Assembly (NCBI RefSeq): GCF_000717745.1
Contig: NZ_JOBH01000018.1
Coordinates: 1 to 64,000 of the forward strand
Length of the DNA stretch: 64,000 nt
Direction: 5' to 3'
Origin: Streptomyces violens
GTDB taxonomy: Bacteria; Actinomycetota; Actinomycetes; Streptomycetales; Streptomycetaceae
Part shown: positions 1 through 8,069 of the stretch, piece after piece
Layout: every line of letters begins with the position of its first letter
Numbering within the stretch: the first letter of the stretch is position 1
Notes under the pieces: generated by a model
The model's input: only the letters and a program-made list of their open reading frames with translations
Database searches by the model: none
Told to the model about the DNA's origin: nothing
Program-made: the position numbers and the translations under genes

Positions 1-69
1 CCCCCCCGCCCCCCACCCCTCCTCCCCCCGATGTCTTGTCTTCGCTTGTCCCTCGCCGAGGTCTCTTGC

Positions 70-447
70 TCACCAAGGCAGAGGCCCGCCGTGTCCCTCG
101 CGTCCCTCTGGGCCCCGGTCAGGCCCTATATCGGGCCCCCGGCCGGGCCCTGCTCCGCCGCGGCGCCTGCCGGTGAACTCGTTGCGACCGCCGTCCGGCT
201 CGTACGGTGGCACGTTCTTACCAGGCTGGTAGTGCGGCCCCTGGCGTATGTGGCGGCACACGATCGCAAAGTCCGTCGCAGCCAGTGCCGCCACGACCGC
301 ACAGCCGGCGGCCCAACCGGGACGATCGACCACCACGAAGACGGCCACGCCGAACGCCGCCCATATCAGCCCCCACAGCGCCAGAGCGCGCCGCGTTTTC
401 AGCAGACTCCGTGCCTGCAAGGGCTCATTGCCCGTACGCATCACCAC
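70..447 (-). CDS. DUF6343 family small membrane protein
   Basis: This 125-residue protein has two hydrophobic segments, at about residues 20-40 and 45-63. They are followed by a hydrophilic tail (about 70-125) rich in Gly, Arg and Pro. The N-terminal pattern of an RTGNEP-like start, then a basic stretch, then the LWGLIWAAFG membrane segment, is what I know from the Streptomyces DUF6343 family, whose function is unknown. A second in-frame ATG two codons in could be the true start. The gene is on the same strand as the downstream-lying helicase gene, but 290 bases separate them, so an operon is not implied. I infer an inner-membrane location. Nothing in the sequence indicates a partner or substrate. 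Confidence 0.7.
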   Translation of the reverse strand: MVMRTGNEPLQARSLLKTRRALALWGLIWAAFGVAVFVVVDRPGWAAGCAVVAALAATDFAIVCRHIRQGPHYQPGKNVPPYEPDGGRNEFTGRRRGGAGPGRGPDIGPDRGPEGREGHGGPLPW

Positions 448-739
448 TCACCACGCATCTCCGCCTTGGTTCATCGGATCGGAAGTTCGGAAGTGGAAGT
501 TCGGAGGAGTCTGGTGCCCGTCGTCACCGACGTGACCGTCACTCTCTGTCTCTCGCCTCTGGCTGTTTCGTGTCCGTCTCCTGTTCGCCTCCGGTCGTTT
601 CGATGTCGATGGGGTGCAGGGCTCGGCGTAAGTGCTGGCGGGGCCGCCGCACGCATTACGCCATTGCGTGCTGACCTGGGTTTCCTGTCTACCCGAGCGG
701 ATTTCTCTTCCTTAAGGATCCTCCGGTTCGGTCCGCTCG
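448..739. other. Intergenic region without recognisable gene
   Basis: About 290 bases lie between the UvrD-like helicase stop and the DUF6343 start, both read on the minus strand. The stretch has lower G+C and more T runs than its surroundings. Reading frames here have no recognisable protein content. It presumably contains the DUF6343 promoter, but I cannot point to a convincing -35/-10 pair. Confidence 0.4.
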
Positions 740-2458
740 TCACGCCCCTCGGTCGGCCTGTGGATAACTTTGGAGGGCTGGCGCAAACGCGATACTCGGA
801 GGCTGCGTCGTTACCGTCCGTGGTGCATGAGCATGCGTGAGCGCATCCCCGGCGGGGTGGCTGTTGATCCACGACAGTCGGCCGAGATCGAGTCGCTTCC
901 TCGCCCTGGTGATCGCCACATACGCCAGCCGCGCCTCGTCGAGGTCGACCGGGCCCGGCAGTGGTTCTCCGTCTTCACCGGTCTCCTCCAGCTCGTCCGG
1001 TTCCGTGAAGTCGGCTGCGATGCGCACGCTCGGCCACTCGCGGCCCTTCGCTCGATGGGCGGTCGAGACCGTGATTTCGGCTCGGTCCTCGCTCGAAAGG
1101 CATCCCAGTGCGCGGAGGACGCTCTCCGCGCTGTGTTCGTCGAGGAGCTCGACGAGTGGCAGGAGGTCTCGGCCCGACGGGTCGGCGGTGGCGTACTCCC
1201 GCAGCTCTTCCCAGGATTCGAAGAGAGTCAGTTCTGGATGGGCGGTCCGGTTGCCGCGCTGAAGTTCGTACGCGGCCCGGGCCAGGGCTGTCAGGGAGTC
1301 GCCGCCACCTGCCAGGGCCACTCTGCGCCCCTCCGACAGCAGTCTTATGACTTCCGCCATCGCGCCCGCATTGGACCGGCAGAGCACGGCATCGGGGCGG
1401 GGAACAGGCCCCAGCTCGGTGTCGAGCAGTGGCGAGCCGATGAGCCGGACAGGAGCGTCGACGATCGCCAGCCATCGATTCGCCGCTGCCGCGAGCGCTG
1501 GCCCGAACCGGAACGACTGGGAGAGCGTGAGCTGCCTGCCGCGGAAACCGGTCATCACGTCGCGTGCGCCCCGCCAGCCGTAGATCGCCTGTGCCGAGTC
1601 ACCGACGAGCACCAGTTGAGCGTGCGCACGCTGAGCAGTGAAGACCTGCTCGACCACGGGGTTGGTGTCCTGGGCTTCGTCGAGGAGCAGGAAGTCGGTC
1701 TGGATGACCGGTGCGCTCAGTGCCCACATCTTGAGGTAGTGATCGTGCTCGAAGCGGACGGCGCCATGGTCGGGGTCCTGAAGGTCGGCCCAGGCCTTGT
1801 GGGCGTACGGGAGGACGGCGTGCGCCAGCTGGCTGTGCAACGGGTCGGACTCGGCGCCGCGCAGGCGAGGCACATGGGCAGCGGTCAGTACGGGGTCGGC
1901 GGAGCGGCAGAACTCGGTGACAGTGCGCAGGACTGTGTAGGAAAGGGCTTTGCTGCTCAGCGTTCGTGTGCCGATACGGAGCCGGTAGTCGGTGTCGATG
2001 CCCAGGGCGGAGCCGGTCCGCCAGCCTGCCTGACGGGGTGCGTTCATCCGTCGCTGGAACCGGTGACCCACGGCCGCGTATGCCAGGGAATGGGCCGTAC
2101 TGCACGTCACGTGTGCGGGGAAGCGTCGGGCGGCCTCCTGCGCGATGGCCTTGTTGAACGCGAGGTAGCGGCCGGGGCGGCGCGTGCTGCGGGCCAGTAT
2201 CGCCAAGGTCGTCGTCTTGCCTGTGCCCGCGCCGGCCTGGAGTACGAGGTGGTCGCCCGCATGGAAGGCGTCGGCGGCGGCCAGTTGCTCAGAGGTGGGG
2301 GCGTGCGGAGTACGAGGCGCGGGTCCGTCCGGGTCGTCACGGTGGTGTGTGTCGGGTGGGCGGCTTCGGGTGCGTGGTGTGTGGGGAGCGCGCCTGGGCG
2401 TGGCGGAGGACGCGGATGTTGTCGGTGTCGTGGTGGGGAGAAGGGGCTGGTCAGTCAT
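740..2458 (-). CDS. UvrD/Rep-like superfamily 1 DNA helicase
   Basis: This 572-residue protein has the superfamily 1A motifs in order: Walker A GAGTGKT near residues 76-82, Walker B DEAQD near 260-264, a motif III-like QAIYGWRGA near 290, a motif V-like STAHRAKGREW near 466, and a terminal VAITRARKRL motif near 520. The first 55 residues are Pro/Thr/Arg-rich and look disordered. I chose the ATG at 2458 because AAAGGAG sits just upstream; the open frame extends further but without family similarity. It is shorter than UvrD or PcrA (about 700-800 residues), so the accessory 1B/2B subdomains are reduced. A role in DNA repair or recombination is inferred from the fold only. A perfect DnaA-box sequence lies inside its last codons. 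Confidence 0.85.
   Translation of the reverse strand: MTDQPLLPTTTPTTSASSATPRRAPHTPRTRSRPPDTHHRDDPDGPAPRTPHAPTSEQLAAADAFHAGDHLVLQAGAGTGKTTTLAILARSTRRPGRYLAFNKAIAQEAARRFPAHVTCSTAHSLAYAAVGHRFQRRMNAPRQAGWRTGSALGIDTDYRLRIGTRTLSSKALSYTVLRTVTEFCRSADPVLTAAHVPRLRGAESDPLHSQLAHAVLPYAHKAWADLQDPDHGAVRFEHDHYLKMWALSAPVIQTDFLLLDEAQDTNPVVEQVFTAQRAHAQLVLVGDSAQAIYGWRGARDVMTGFRGRQLTLSQSFRFGPALAAAANRWLAIVDAPVRLIGSPLLDTELGPVPRPDAVLCRSNAGAMAEVIRLLSEGRRVALAGGGDSLTALARAAYELQRGNRTAHPELTLFESWEELREYATADPSGRDLLPLVELLDEHSAESVLRALGCLSSEDRAEITVSTAHRAKGREWPSVRIAADFTEPDELEETGEDGEPLPGPVDLDEARLAYVAITRARKRLDLGRLSWINSHPAGDALTHAHAPRTVTTQPPSIAFAPALQSYPQADRGA
756..769 (+). repeat. Copy 1 of 14-bp direct repeat containing a DnaA-box sequence
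   Basis: GCCTGTGGATAACT is present here and again at 2620-2633 in the same orientation, so the two copies bracket the UvrD-like helicase gene. TGTGGATAA is the exact complement of the classical DnaA box TTATCCACA. This copy lies within the last codons of the helicase gene. Confidence 0.6.
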
Positions 2459-2619
2459 GGGGGCTCCTTTGGAATGTCTTGGACTGATGGGATTCGGTAA
2501 GGCCGGGGACGGCTCGGCGGCTTGCTCAGCACGCACCCGCAGTCACGTTGAGTCACTGACGGTTGGACAGTAGCGGATCGCTGGGCTTGGCGGGCAAGAA
2601 ATTCCTGACCAGCGGTTTT

Positions 2620-2633
2620 GCCTGTGGATAACT
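2620..2633 (+). repeat. Copy 2 of 14-bp direct repeat containing a DnaA-box sequence
   Basis: This is identical over 14 bases to the copy at 756-769. It lies in the divergent intergenic region between the UvrD-like helicase and the SNF2 helicase, where DnaA or another factor could influence both promoters. Confidence 0.6.
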
Positions 2634-2749
2634 GGCTTGCTGATCGTTCCGGCGGGATTGTCAGTGCCGTCTGCTTCCATGGTTTTTACGCAGGGTCGCG
2701 GCTCCGCGGCAGCGGCCGCACCGCGGGCGGAGATGGGGAGGGGGAGCTG

Positions 2750-5700
2750 ATGGAGGCGACCGTAGACTCACGAGTCGGAGTACGACACGAACGGAACGGC
2801 ATGGCGAGACGGCGGGAGATGAGCGCGCAGGAGGCGACCGGGCCGACCCGGTCGACCGGCGCCGCGCCGTCCGGGCCGTTCCCCGACGGTGGTGCGGGCC
2901 TGTCCACGGCGTCGCACGAGGTGATCCGCCACGCGGCGGTGTTTCTGCCGGCCGAGCTGCCGCGTGCCGGGAAGATCGCCTTCTGGAGCCCGGACGGCGA
3001 GCCGCTGCCCGCGCCCCTGGGAGCGGCGGAAGCCACGGAGCTGAAGGTCGTGCGGCGGCACGGGAACTCGGTCCGCAGCCGTACGGTTTCCGCGCTCGAA
3101 CTGACCGTCGCTGAGGCTGTGCCGCTGCTCGTTCGCGCCCGCCATGATCCGACGGCGCATCCGGCCACCGCATGTTGGGGCGCGGCCGCCTTGCAGGCGC
3201 TTCACTTGGTGTCGCGGGGCCGTATGCTTCCGGGCCTCACCGCCGACGACGCGGACGCCTGGCGCGCCGGGCCGCTGGACGCCGAGGACGCCGCGCAGCT
3301 CCGGGCGATCGCCGCCGCCATGCCCGCCGAGGCCCATGCCGTCCCTGTGCCCGGCAGCAATCCCCTGCAACTGCATGCGCCGAACGCCCTGGTGCGCGCC
3401 TTCATCGATGCCGTCGTCGATGTCCTGCCACGCACGCCGGCTGCGGTGCATGTGGCGGGCGCCCCGTTCGCCGCGACTGTTGCGCAGCGGTTGCCCGGAG
3501 CGCGGGACTGGGCGGCAGAGGTCGCTGCGGGCGTGGACAGCGGTGTACGGATCTCGCTGCGGCTGGACCTGTCGGCACACGAGCTGTTCGACATGTCGGC
3601 GGATGAGGAGACGGAGAGCGAGGCCGCAGAGGAGACGGGGCACGGCAGCGCAGGCGAGTACGAGACGAGTGGCAGGGCCGGGGCCGCGGCGGCGGTGCTG
3701 CAGGTCAGCCATCTCACCGACCCGACGCTGGTCGCGGACGCGCGGGAGCTGTGGGACGGGGAAGCGCCCGACGGTTTCGGGCCGCGCGCGCGGGTGGACG
3801 CGCTGCTCGCGTTGCGCAGGGCGGCCCGCGTCTGGCCGCCGCTCGGCCGGCTGCTGGACCGCCCCGTCCCCGATGTACTGCCCCTCGACGAAGAAGAGCT
3901 GTACGAGCTGCTGGGCGATGCCGCGCCGCGCCTGAAGGCGGCGGGGGTCGCCGTTCACTGGCCCAAGGAGCTGGCCCGGGGCCTGACCACCACCGCTGTT
4001 GTGCGGCCGGCACCCGGTTCTGCGGCGGACGGGTTCGGCTTCTTCGATGCCGAGCGACTGCTGCGCTTCGAATGGCAGATGGCACTCGGCGGCTCCCCGT
4101 TGAGCGACGCGGAGATGAACGTACTGGCAGAGGCGCACCGTCCCCTCGTACGGCTGCGCGACCAGTGGGTGCTCGTGGACCCCGCCCTCGTACGCAAGGC
4201 CCGCAAGAGGGAGCTGGGATACCTCGACCCCACTGAGGCGCTCGCCGTGACGCTGGCCGGTGAGACCGAGGTCGAGGGGGAGCGCGTCGACGTCGTACCG
4301 CTCGGAGCGCTCGCCCATCTCCGTACACGCCTCACCACCGATGCCGCGCCGCTGGAGAAGCCCCCGGGTCTCCACGCCACCCTTCGGGACTACCAGCTCC
4401 GCGGGCTGGCCTGGCTGGACCGCATGACCGCACTCGGGCTCGGCGGCTGTCTCGCCGACGACATGGGCCTGGGCAAGACCGTCACCACCATCGCGCTGCA
4501 CCTCCACCGCGACCACCCCGACCCCACCCTCGTGGTCTGTCCGGCCTCGCTGCTCGGGAACTGGCAGCGGGAGATCGAGCGGTTCGCCCCCGGTGTCCCT
4601 GTGCGGCGCTTCCACGGCACCGGGCGCAGTCTGGAGGACCTGAACGGCGGCTTCGTCCTCACCACGTACGGCACGATGCGCAGCAGCGCGAAGAGGCTGG
4701 CCGAGTGTTCGTGGGGGCTGGTCGTCGCCGATGAGGCGCAGCATGTGAAGAATCCGCAGTCCACGACGGCCAAGGCGCTGCGCACGATCAAGGCGCCCGC
4801 GCGGGTCGCCCTCACCGGCACACCCGTGGAGAACAACCTCTCCGAGCTGTGGGCCCTGCTCGACTGGACGACACCCGGACTGCTCGGGCCGCTCAAGACC
4901 TTCCGGGCCCTGCACGCCCGCGACATCGAAGGCGGCGAGGTGCCCGGCGCCGCGGAACGCCTCGCGCGGCTCGTACGGCCCTTCATCCTGCGGCGGAAGA
5001 AGTCCGAGCCCGGCATCGCGCCCGAGCTGCCCCCGAAGACGGAGACCGACCACCCGGTGCCGCTCGGCCGCGAGCAGGTGGCGCTGTACGAAGCGGCCGT
5101 CCGCGAGACGCTCGCCCGTATCGAGGCGGCTGACGGCATGGCGCGGCGCGGTCTGGTGATGAAGCTGCTCACGGTGCTCAAACAGATCTGCAACCACCCG
5201 GCGCAGTACCTCAAGGAGGCCGCGCCCGGCCTCACCGCGCGCTCCGGGAAGCTCGAACTGCTCGACGAACTGCTGGACACGATCCTCGCGGAGGACGGCG
5301 CGGCGCTGGTCTTCACGCAGTACGTGGAGATGGCGCGCCTTCTCGAGGAGCATCTCAGGGCCCGCGGCGTACCCACTCAGCTGCTGCACGGCGGGACACC
5401 GGTCGCACAGCGGGAGGCGATGGTCGACCGTTTCCAGGCGGGCGAAGTACCGGTGTTCCTACTGTCGTTGAAGGCGGCGGGTACGGGGCTGAACCTCACC
5501 CGCGCCGGCCATGTGATCCATTACGACCGCTGGTGGAATCCGGCCGTGGAGGAGCAGGCGACCGACCGGGCATACCGGATCGGACAGACGCAGCCCGTCC
5601 AGGTGCACCGACTGGTCACGGAGGGGACGGTGGAGGACCGGATCGCCGAACTGCTCGCCGCCAAGCGTTCCTTGGCCGAGGCCGTGCTCACCGGGGGCGA

Positions 5701-5767
5701 GGCGGCCCTGACCGAACTCACGGATGCGGAACTCTCCGACCTCGTCACGCTGAGGAGGTCGGCATGA
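2750..5767 (+). CDS. SNF2-family DEAD/DEAH-type helicase
   Basis: This is a 1005-residue Swi2/Snf2 ATPase. An N-terminal region of about 530 residues with a bacterial SNF2-associated domain precedes the SNF2_N domain. The helicase core shows DMGLGKT (Walker A, near residues 568-576), DEAQHVKN (motif II, near 661) and TGTPVENN (motif III). The C-terminal helicase domain ends with the motif VI pattern DRAYRIGQ near 935. I placed the start at the ATG at 2750, directly after a GGGAGGGGG ribosome-binding stretch; the open frame reaches 2618 but lacks similarity there. The stop overlaps the SWIM gene start by four bases (ATGA), so the two are translationally coupled. SNF2 proteins translocate on duplex DNA and remodel bound proteins. 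The target of this bacterial type is not established. Confidence 0.9.
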   Translation: MEATVDSRVGVRHERNGMARRREMSAQEATGPTRSTGAAPSGPFPDGGAGLSTASHEVIRHAAVFLPAELPRAGKIAFWSPDGEPLPAPLGAAEATELKVVRRHGNSVRSRTVSALELTVAEAVPLLVRARHDPTAHPATACWGAAALQALHLVSRGRMLPGLTADDADAWRAGPLDAEDAAQLRAIAAAMPAEAHAVPVPGSNPLQLHAPNALVRAFIDAVVDVLPRTPAAVHVAGAPFAATVAQRLPGARDWAAEVAAGVDSGVRISLRLDLSAHELFDMSADEETESEAAEETGHGSAGEYETSGRAGAAAAVLQVSHLTDPTLVADARELWDGEAPDGFGPRARVDALLALRRAARVWPPLGRLLDRPVPDVLPLDEEELYELLGDAAPRLKAAGVAVHWPKELARGLTTTAVVRPAPGSAADGFGFFDAERLLRFEWQMALGGSPLSDAEMNVLAEAHRPLVRLRDQWVLVDPALVRKARKRELGYLDPTEALAVTLAGETEVEGERVDVVPLGALAHLRTRLTTDAAPLEKPPGLHATLRDYQLRGLAWLDRMTALGLGGCLADDMGLGKTVTTIALHLHRDHPDPTLVVCPASLLGNWQREIERFAPGVPVRRFHGTGRSLEDLNGGFVLTTYGTMRSSAKRLAECSWGLVVADEAQHVKNPQSTTAKALRTIKAPARVALTGTPVENNLSELWALLDWTTPGLLGPLKTFRALHARDIEGGEVPGAAERLARLVRPFILRRKKSEPGIAPELPPKTETDHPVPLGREQVALYEAAVRETLARIEAADGMARRGLVMKLLTVLKQICNHPAQYLKEAAPGLTARSGKLELLDELLDTILAEDGAALVFTQYVEMARLLEEHLRARGVPTQLLHGGTPVAQREAMVDRFQAGEVPVFLLSLKAAGTGLNLTRAGHVIHYDRWWNPAVEEQATDRAYRIGQTQPVQVHRLVTEGTVEDRIAELLAAKRSLAEAVLTGGEAALTELTDAELSDLVTLRRSA

Positions 5768-7998
5768 GCAGCGATGAGCAGTACCCGAGTGAGCGCCGGG
5801 GTGACGGCGAGCAGGGGGCGGCGGCCGCAGGTGAGGGACTGGAGCGGGTCCGCCGGGAGTTGGAGCGCGGCCGGGCCATCGCGCGGGCGCGGGAGGCCGC
5901 TGCGGAGGCCAGCCGTGAGCGGGACGCGGAGGATGCGCTGGGGGATGCGGCGCGTGCGGGGGAGGGGGCTGGACGCGATGCGGACGGGGATGCGGGCGCG
6001 GGCGCGCCTGGCAGCGTGCAGCGGGCCGCCGAAGCCGAGGAATCTGGGGCTGGAGCCGGGTACGGGGCCGGGCGGCGAAGTGAGGCGGCCGAGCGTGCGC
6101 GGCAGGCTGTGCGGCGTACGGGGCAGGGGCCCGGGCGTGCCGTTCGGGAGCCGGAAGAGCACCGTCAGCCCGCTCCGCAGCCGGCTGACGCGGCGCTCGA
6201 CAACGGACCGTCGGCGGGCGCGGCCGGTGACGGCGAGGAAAGCCGGAACCAGGGGGCGGAGCGTGCCCGGCAGGCGTTGAAGCGGGCGGCCGGAGAAGCG
6301 AGGCGCGCCCGGGTGCGGGCCTCCCAGAAGCAGCCGGTCCAGAAGCGGGCGCCCCAGGGGCAGGCATCTCCGGCACAGGTGTCCCCGGTGATGGACGAGG
6401 ACGCGGGGGCAGCCAACGAGGGCGCGGGGCAGGGGGCTGTGCGCCGGAGTGAGGCTGCGGAGCGGGCTCGCCAAGCGGTGTCACGCGCGGGGCAGGAGAA
6501 GGCCCGCGGCGGTGAGGCGCGGGAGGACGAGAAGCCAGCCGGCAGGAAGCCCACCGACAGGAAGCCCACCGACAGGAAGCCCGCAGGCAGGAAGCCCGTT
6601 GGCGATGCGGCTGCGGCTGCGGCTGCGGCTGCGACTTCGGCTGTCGCTGCGTCTCCGACCGCGTCCGGAGGTGGCGACGGACCCGAGGCGGCGAGTCGTG
6701 GGGCAGGGCGGGCCCGGGTGTTCCCCGCGGTAGCGACCGGTGGCGGGGACGGTGAGGAGTTCGCCGAGACCTGGTGGGGGCGGGCATGGCTCGATGCGCT
6801 GGAGAGCACGGCGCTCGACACGGCGCGGCTCGCGCGCGGTCGGGCCTACGCGAGCGGCGGGCACGTCGGCCGGATCACCGTGGCCCCGGGGCGTATCTCC
6901 GCGCCGGTGACGGGCAGCCGGCCGTATCCGTACCGGGCCGAGCTCCGGTTGCGGCCCTTCACGGACGCGGCGTGGGAAGCGTTCCTCGACGGTGTCGCCG
7001 CCCGGCCCGCCCACCTGGCGGCCCTGCTGGGCAGGACGGTGCCGCAGGCCCTGGCGGAGCGGCAGGACGAGTTGGGCGTGCGGCTGCTGCCGGGCCCCGG
7101 CGATCTCGTACCGCGCTGTTCGTGTCCCGACCGCGGGCATCCGTGCAAGCATGCCGCGGCGCTCTGCTTCCAGGCCGCCCGGCTTCTGGACGCCGACCCG
7201 TTCGTGCTGCTCCTCATGCGCGGACGCGGCGAGCGGGAGCTGCTCGACGACCTCTCGCGGCGCAACGCCACCCACAGCGCCCACTCCGAACGGGCGGCCC
7301 GCGCGGCGCTCCCCGGAGTACCGGCCCGCGCAGCACTCCAAGTACGGGACCGTCCGCCGCTGCCACCACCGCTGCCCGTCCCGGCCCACCCCGGGCGGCC
7401 CCTGGTGCTGCCGACGGCCGACGACCCGGCCATCGACCCGGCCGCCATCGAACTGCTGGCCGCCGATGCCGCCGCCCGGGCCCGCGCCTGCCTGGCCGGC
7501 GCTGAGGCAGTGCCCGTCCCATCCGGTGAAGCGTCCACCGAGGACGCGGCCTCGCCGTTCCCCGCCCGTACCCTCTGGGAGGACGCGATCCGGCTGGTCG
7601 CCGGGGCGCACCCCACCTCGGGGCTGACCGCCAGCACGAGGGAGATCTACCGCGGCGTCGCCGAGGCCACCGACCGTCCGGTGAGCGACGTCGCGCGTGC
7701 CGTGGCCGCCTGGCGGCAGGGCGGGCCGGAAGGTCTCCGCCTTCTGGAGTCGACGTGGGACCCGCCGGCCGGTGACTTCGACCGTGCCCGCAGTGCCCTG
7801 TCGGCCGCCGACCTTCCCTCGCTGCGGCCCCGGCACAACCACCTCACGGACGCCGGCCGCGGCATACAGCTGCGCTTCGGGCGCGACGGCCGCTGGTATC
7901 CGTACGAATCCGATCCCGGGACGGAGGACTGGTGGCCCACCGGACGCGCCGACGCCGACCCCGTGGGCGCTCTCACCCCGCTGCTCGCGACGGAGTAG
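5764..7998 (+). CDS. SWIM zinc-finger protein with long disordered N-terminus
   Basis: This 744-residue protein carries a SWIM zinc finger, CxCx(n)CxH, read as CSCPDRGHPCKH near residues 451-463. It is preceded by the conserved ETWWGRAWLDALE motif near 331-345 that typifies this protein family. The first 310 residues are low complexity, with several copies of an AAERARQAVRR-like charged unit, a five-unit KPTDR/KPAGR repeat and an alanine run. The C-terminal 280 residues are an ordered, uncharacterised region. The gene starts within the stop of the SNF2 helicase gene. SWIM domains bind DNA or protein, and the SNF2-SWIM pairing recurs in actinobacteria, so I infer a DNA-associated complex. The substrate is unknown. 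Confidence 0.85.
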   Translation: MSSDEQYPSERRGDGEQGAAAAGEGLERVRRELERGRAIARAREAAAEASRERDAEDALGDAARAGEGAGRDADGDAGAGAPGSVQRAAEAEESGAGAGYGAGRRSEAAERARQAVRRTGQGPGRAVREPEEHRQPAPQPADAALDNGPSAGAAGDGEESRNQGAERARQALKRAAGEARRARVRASQKQPVQKRAPQGQASPAQVSPVMDEDAGAANEGAGQGAVRRSEAAERARQAVSRAGQEKARGGEAREDEKPAGRKPTDRKPTDRKPAGRKPVGDAAAAAAAAATSAVAASPTASGGGDGPEAASRGAGRARVFPAVATGGGDGEEFAETWWGRAWLDALESTALDTARLARGRAYASGGHVGRITVAPGRISAPVTGSRPYPYRAELRLRPFTDAAWEAFLDGVAARPAHLAALLGRTVPQALAERQDELGVRLLPGPGDLVPRCSCPDRGHPCKHAAALCFQAARLLDADPFVLLLMRGRGERELLDDLSRRNATHSAHSERAARAALPGVPARAALQVRDRPPLPPPLPVPAHPGRPLVLPTADDPAIDPAAIELLAADAAARARACLAGAEAVPVPSGEASTEDAASPFPARTLWEDAIRLVAGAHPTSGLTASTREIYRGVAEATDRPVSDVARAVAAWRQGGPEGLRLLESTWDPPAGDFDRARSALSAADLPSLRPRHNHLTDAGRGIQLRFGRDGRWYPYESDPGTEDWWPTGRADADPVGALTPLLATE
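6541..6645 (+). repeat. Tandem 15-bp repeats followed by GCGGCT hexamer repeats
   Basis: Within the SWIM gene, four to five copies of a 15-base unit (for example AGGAAGCCCACCGAC) encode the KPTDR/KPAGR repeats. They are followed directly by about five GCTGCG/GCGGCT units encoding an alanine run. These arrays are prone to length change by slippage and keep the frame, because both units are multiples of three. Confidence 0.8.
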
Positions 7999-8053
7999 AC
8001 GACTCGGCAGACGACCAAACCAAGTAGACGACTGACGCGACTGAAGAGACGAC
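7997..8053 (+). repeat. Four AGACGAC heptamers in the SWIM to helicase-associated gene spacer
   Basis: AGACGAC occurs at 7997-8003, 8009-8015, 8026-8032 and 8047-8053. It fills most of the 71-base spacer; the first copy overlaps the SWIM stop codon. The surrounding bases are A-rich for this genome, which may keep the ribosome-binding region of the next gene unstructured. Confidence 0.6.
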
Positions 8054-8069
8054 CGAAGAGAGTCACCCC

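Noticed and set aside
1..69. C-rich left edge as a structured element
   Set aside because: Too short and cut by the window edge; nothing can be assigned.
471..872. Small minus-strand frame between the UvrD-like helicase and DUF6343
   Set aside because: It overlaps the end of the helicase, has Arg/Pro-rich random-like composition and no ribosome-binding site.
759..2631. Replication origin suggested by perfect DnaA-box sequences
   Set aside because: Only two boxes in 1.9 kb, no dnaA or dnaN nearby; an origin would have many clustered boxes.
2768..5389. Long minus-strand open frame opposite the SNF2 helicase
   Set aside because: High G+C content keeps several frames open; the plus-strand frame has full helicase motifs and the minus frame has none.
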